From positions 1 to 5,966 of the forward strand of contig JAGWUU010000198.1 of assembly GCA_028868335.1 (NCBI GenBank): a stretch of 5,966 nt of DNA, written 5' to 3'. The translations under genes were made by a program, and so were the position numbers. The notes beneath the pieces are model-generated. The model searched no databases and was not told the DNA's origin. It saw only the letters and a list, made by a program, of their open reading frames with translations. How positions within the stretch are numbered: the first letter of the stretch is position 1; the number at the start of each line of letters is the position of its first letter. Positions 4,253-5,966 of this stretch are shown here, one piece after another. This DNA comes from Sphingomonadales bacterium. Its GTDB lineage: Bacteria > Pseudomonadota > Alphaproteobacteria > Sphingomonadales > Sphingomonadaceae.

Positions 4253-5966
4253 CTACTCCAGTTCCAGAATGATGGCATCGACGGCCAGGCTGTCGCCCGC
4301 CCTGGCGTTGACCTTCTTCACCGTCGCGCTCTTTTCGGCGCGGAGAATGTTCTCCATCTTCATCGCCTCGACCACGGCAAGCGGTTGTCCGGCCTCGACC
4401 TTGTCGCCCTCGGCCACGTTCAGCGAAACCAAGAGCCCCGGCATCGGGCAGATCAGGAACTTCGACAGGTCGGGCGGAACCTTCTCGATCATGTGCCGGG
4501 TCAAGTGCGCCACATTGGCGGGCAATATCTGGACCTGGTGGATCGCCCCGCGGGTGGTCATCTTGAGGCCGGTGCGGATCGGCTCGATCTTCACCCCATA
4601 GACCTCGCCCTCGATATGGGCTTCGACCAGCCGGTCGCCGGGGGTGTAGCTGCACCCCATGTCAACCAGTTCGCCGTCAACCAGGACGTCCTCTTCCAGC
4701 GCGACGGCAAAGGTATGCTCGCCGATCTTCACCGCCCAATCATAAGGCGGCTCCAGCGGACCATCGAGTTGCTGATCGACCTGCCGAGCCCGGTCAGCAC
4801 GCGCGGTGGCGATGAACCCGGCGATCGCGGCAAGGTGTGACTTGACCCGCGGCGATGTCGCCGCGCCGCTGAACCCATCGGGATATTCCTCGGCGATGAA
4901 ACCGGTAGTCAACTCGCCCGAGCGGAAACGCGGGTGCTGCATGATCGCGCTGACGAAGTCGATGTTGTGGCCCAGCCCCTCGATTTCGAAAGCGTCCAAC
5001 GCAGCGATCTGCTTGTCCGCCGCTTCGTCGCGGGTTTCGCCCCAGGTGATCAGCTTGGCGATCATCGGGTCGTAGAACATCGACACTTCGCCGCCTTCAT
5101 AGACCCCGTCGTCAACCCGCACGCCCTCGACCCCGCGGCGGCCGTTTCCGTCCTCGTCCTCGGTCCAGCCTTCGACCGGCGGCTGATAGCGCACCAGTCG
5201 CCCGGTGCTGGGCAGGAACCCGCGGTAAGGATCTTCGGCATAGACGCGGTTCTCGATCGACCAGCCTTCGATCTTGACGTCCTTCTGCGCGAAGCCGAGT
5301 TTCTCGCCAGCCGCGACGCGGATCATCTGCTCGACCAGATCGATCCCGGTGATCGCCTCGGTCACCGGATGCTCGACCTGAAGCCGGGTGTTCATTTCGA
5401 GAAAGTAGAAGCTCTCGCCGCTGGGATCGGCGCCGCTGACGATCAGCTCGACCGTCCCCGCGCTGTAGTACCCCACGGCCTTGGCCAACGCGACGCACTG
5501 CTCGCCCATCGCCTTGCGCATCTTTGGGGTGACGAACGGCGACGGCGCTTCCTCGACCACCTTCTGGTGGCGGCGCTGGATCGAGCATTCGCGCTCGTTG
5601 AGGTAGAGCACGTTGCCGTGCTTGTCGCCGAGGATCTGGATCTCGATGTGGCGCGGGTTGAGGATGAACTTCTCGATGAACACGCGGTCGTCGCCGAACG
5701 AGTTCAGGCCCTCGCGCTTCACGCTCTCGAAGCCCTCGCGCACGTCCTTCTCGGTATAGGCCAGGCGCATGCCCTTGCCGCCGCCACCGGCCGAGGCCTT
5801 CATCATCACCGGATAGCCGATCTCGTTCGAGATACGCACCGCATGCTCGGTATCCTCGATCTCGCCGACGAAGCCGGGGACGACGTTGACCCCCGCTTCC
5901 TTGGCCAGCTTCTTGGACTCGATCTTGTCGCCCATCGCGGCAATGGCGTTCACCGGGGGCCCGATG
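4253..5966 (-). CDS. pccA: Propionyl-CoA carboxylase alpha subunit (biotin carboxylase plus biotin carrier), 5' end outside window
   Basis: The visible 3' part carboxylates biotin with ATP and bicarbonate and carries it to the beta subunit, which converts propionyl-CoA to methylmalonyl-CoA. The frame is open to the right edge, and an in-frame GTG at 5953 is an internal valine in IGPPVNAIAAMGDK. Roughly 100 N-terminal residues are missing. Counting from that valine, the ATP-grasp glycine loop ASAGGGGKGM is at 53-62, ERECSIQRRHQKVVEEAPSP at 120-139, and EMNTRLQVEHPVTE at 186-199 with the catalytic R190. FEIEGLGHN (322-330) ends the carboxylase part. A middle region (about 370-490) fits the BT domain that binds the beta subunit. 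The C-terminal biotinyl domain carries EAMKMEN with biotinyl lysine K532 (codon 4360-4358). The long middle region and the P-M-P-G-L biotinyl entry favour PCC over acetyl-CoA carboxylase; 3-methylcrotonyl-CoA carboxylase is the main alternative. A beta-subunit gene is not in view. Confidence 0.92.
   Translation of the reverse strand, partial: IGPPVNAIAAMGDKIESKKLAKEAGVNVVPGFVGEIEDTEHAVRISNEIGYPVMMKASAGGGGKGMRLAYTEKDVREGFESVKREGLNSFGDDRVFIEKFILNPRHIEIQILGDKHGNVLYLNERECSIQRRHQKVVEEAPSPFVTPKMRKAMGEQCVALAKAVGYYSAGTVELIVSGADPSGESFYFLEMNTRLQVEHPVTEAITGIDLVEQMIRVAAGEKLGFAQKDVKIEGWSIENRVYAEDPYRGFLPSTGRLVRYQPPVEGWTEDEDGNGRRGVEGVRVDDGVYEGGEVSMFYDPMIAKLITWGETRDEAADKQIAALDAFEIEGLGHNIDFVSAIMQHPRFRSGELTTGFIAEEYPDGFSGAATSPRVKSHLAAIAGFIATARADRARQVDQQLDGPLEPPYDWAVKIGEHTFAVALEEDVLVDGELVDMGCSYTPGDRLVEAHIEGEVYGVKIEPIRTGLKMTTRGAIHQVQILPANVAHLTRHMIEKVPPDLSKFLICPMPGLLVSLNVAEGDKVEAGQPLAVVEAMKMENILRAEKSATVKKVNARAGDSLAVDAIILELE

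Noticed and set aside
4172..4840. Plus-strand open frame (222 codons) opposite the end of pccA
   Set aside because: It is antisense to the biotinyl and BT regions; its composition is that of a mirrored coding frame and it has no motif.
5951..5953. GTG at 5953 as the start of pccA
   Set aside because: The codons before it read I-G-P-P, the normal sequence before this valine in biotin carboxylases, so the gene continues beyond the window.
1..5966. Mobile element, CRISPR array, tRNA or defence system
   Set aside because: I saw no transposase or integrase motif, regular repeat-spacer pattern, tRNA-like cloverleaf or toxin-antitoxin-like pair. Composition looks even across the window by eye.

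Overview
This window looks like ordinary core chromosome of a GC-rich alphaproteobacterium. The protein style points to the order Sphingomonadales (Erythrobacter/Novosphingobium-like). That placement rests on codon usage, on the form of the propionyl-CoA carboxylase, and on recalled resemblance of the small hypothetical protein; it was not tested by a search. I see no mobile element, CRISPR array, tRNA or rRNA.

Layout from left to right. (1) Positions 1-1120 hold two minus-strand genes. A 50-residue single-pass membrane protein is followed, through an ATGA overlap, by a secreted protein with a signal peptide and Pro/Ala-rich linker that runs off the left edge. The second gene is open to the edge, with no stop inside the window. 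(2) A 61-bp divergent gap separates these from a plus-strand pair, aroK (shikimate kinase) and aroB (3-dehydroquinate synthase), which overlap by 10 nt. They encode two steps of the shikimate pathway to chorismate and aromatic amino acids. (3) aroB meets a convergent minus-strand acyl-CoA thioesterase-like gene with no base between them: the two stop codons together form TGATCA. (4) An 89-bp gap follows, with a 24-bp imperfect palindrome against the thioesterase start and a short hairpin after the next gene. (5) Next comes a 95-codon minus-strand gene of unknown function. (6) A 244-bp gap has no gene but holds a 12-position dyad, a 9-bp tandem repeat and an 11-bp direct repeat. (7) The right end is the 3' part of a minus-strand gene for the biotin-carrying alpha subunit of propionyl-CoA carboxylase (pccA). 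It is cut off by the window edge.

The left half therefore covers aromatic amino-acid biosynthesis plus an envelope-related gene pair. The right half is a leftward series pccA, hypothetical, thioesterase that plausibly deals with propionyl-CoA or other short acyl-CoAs. No new defence or mobile system is visible. The most useful leads are the unannotated 50-residue gene coupled to the secreted protein, the palindrome over the thioesterase ribosome-binding site, and the structured 244-bp gap.
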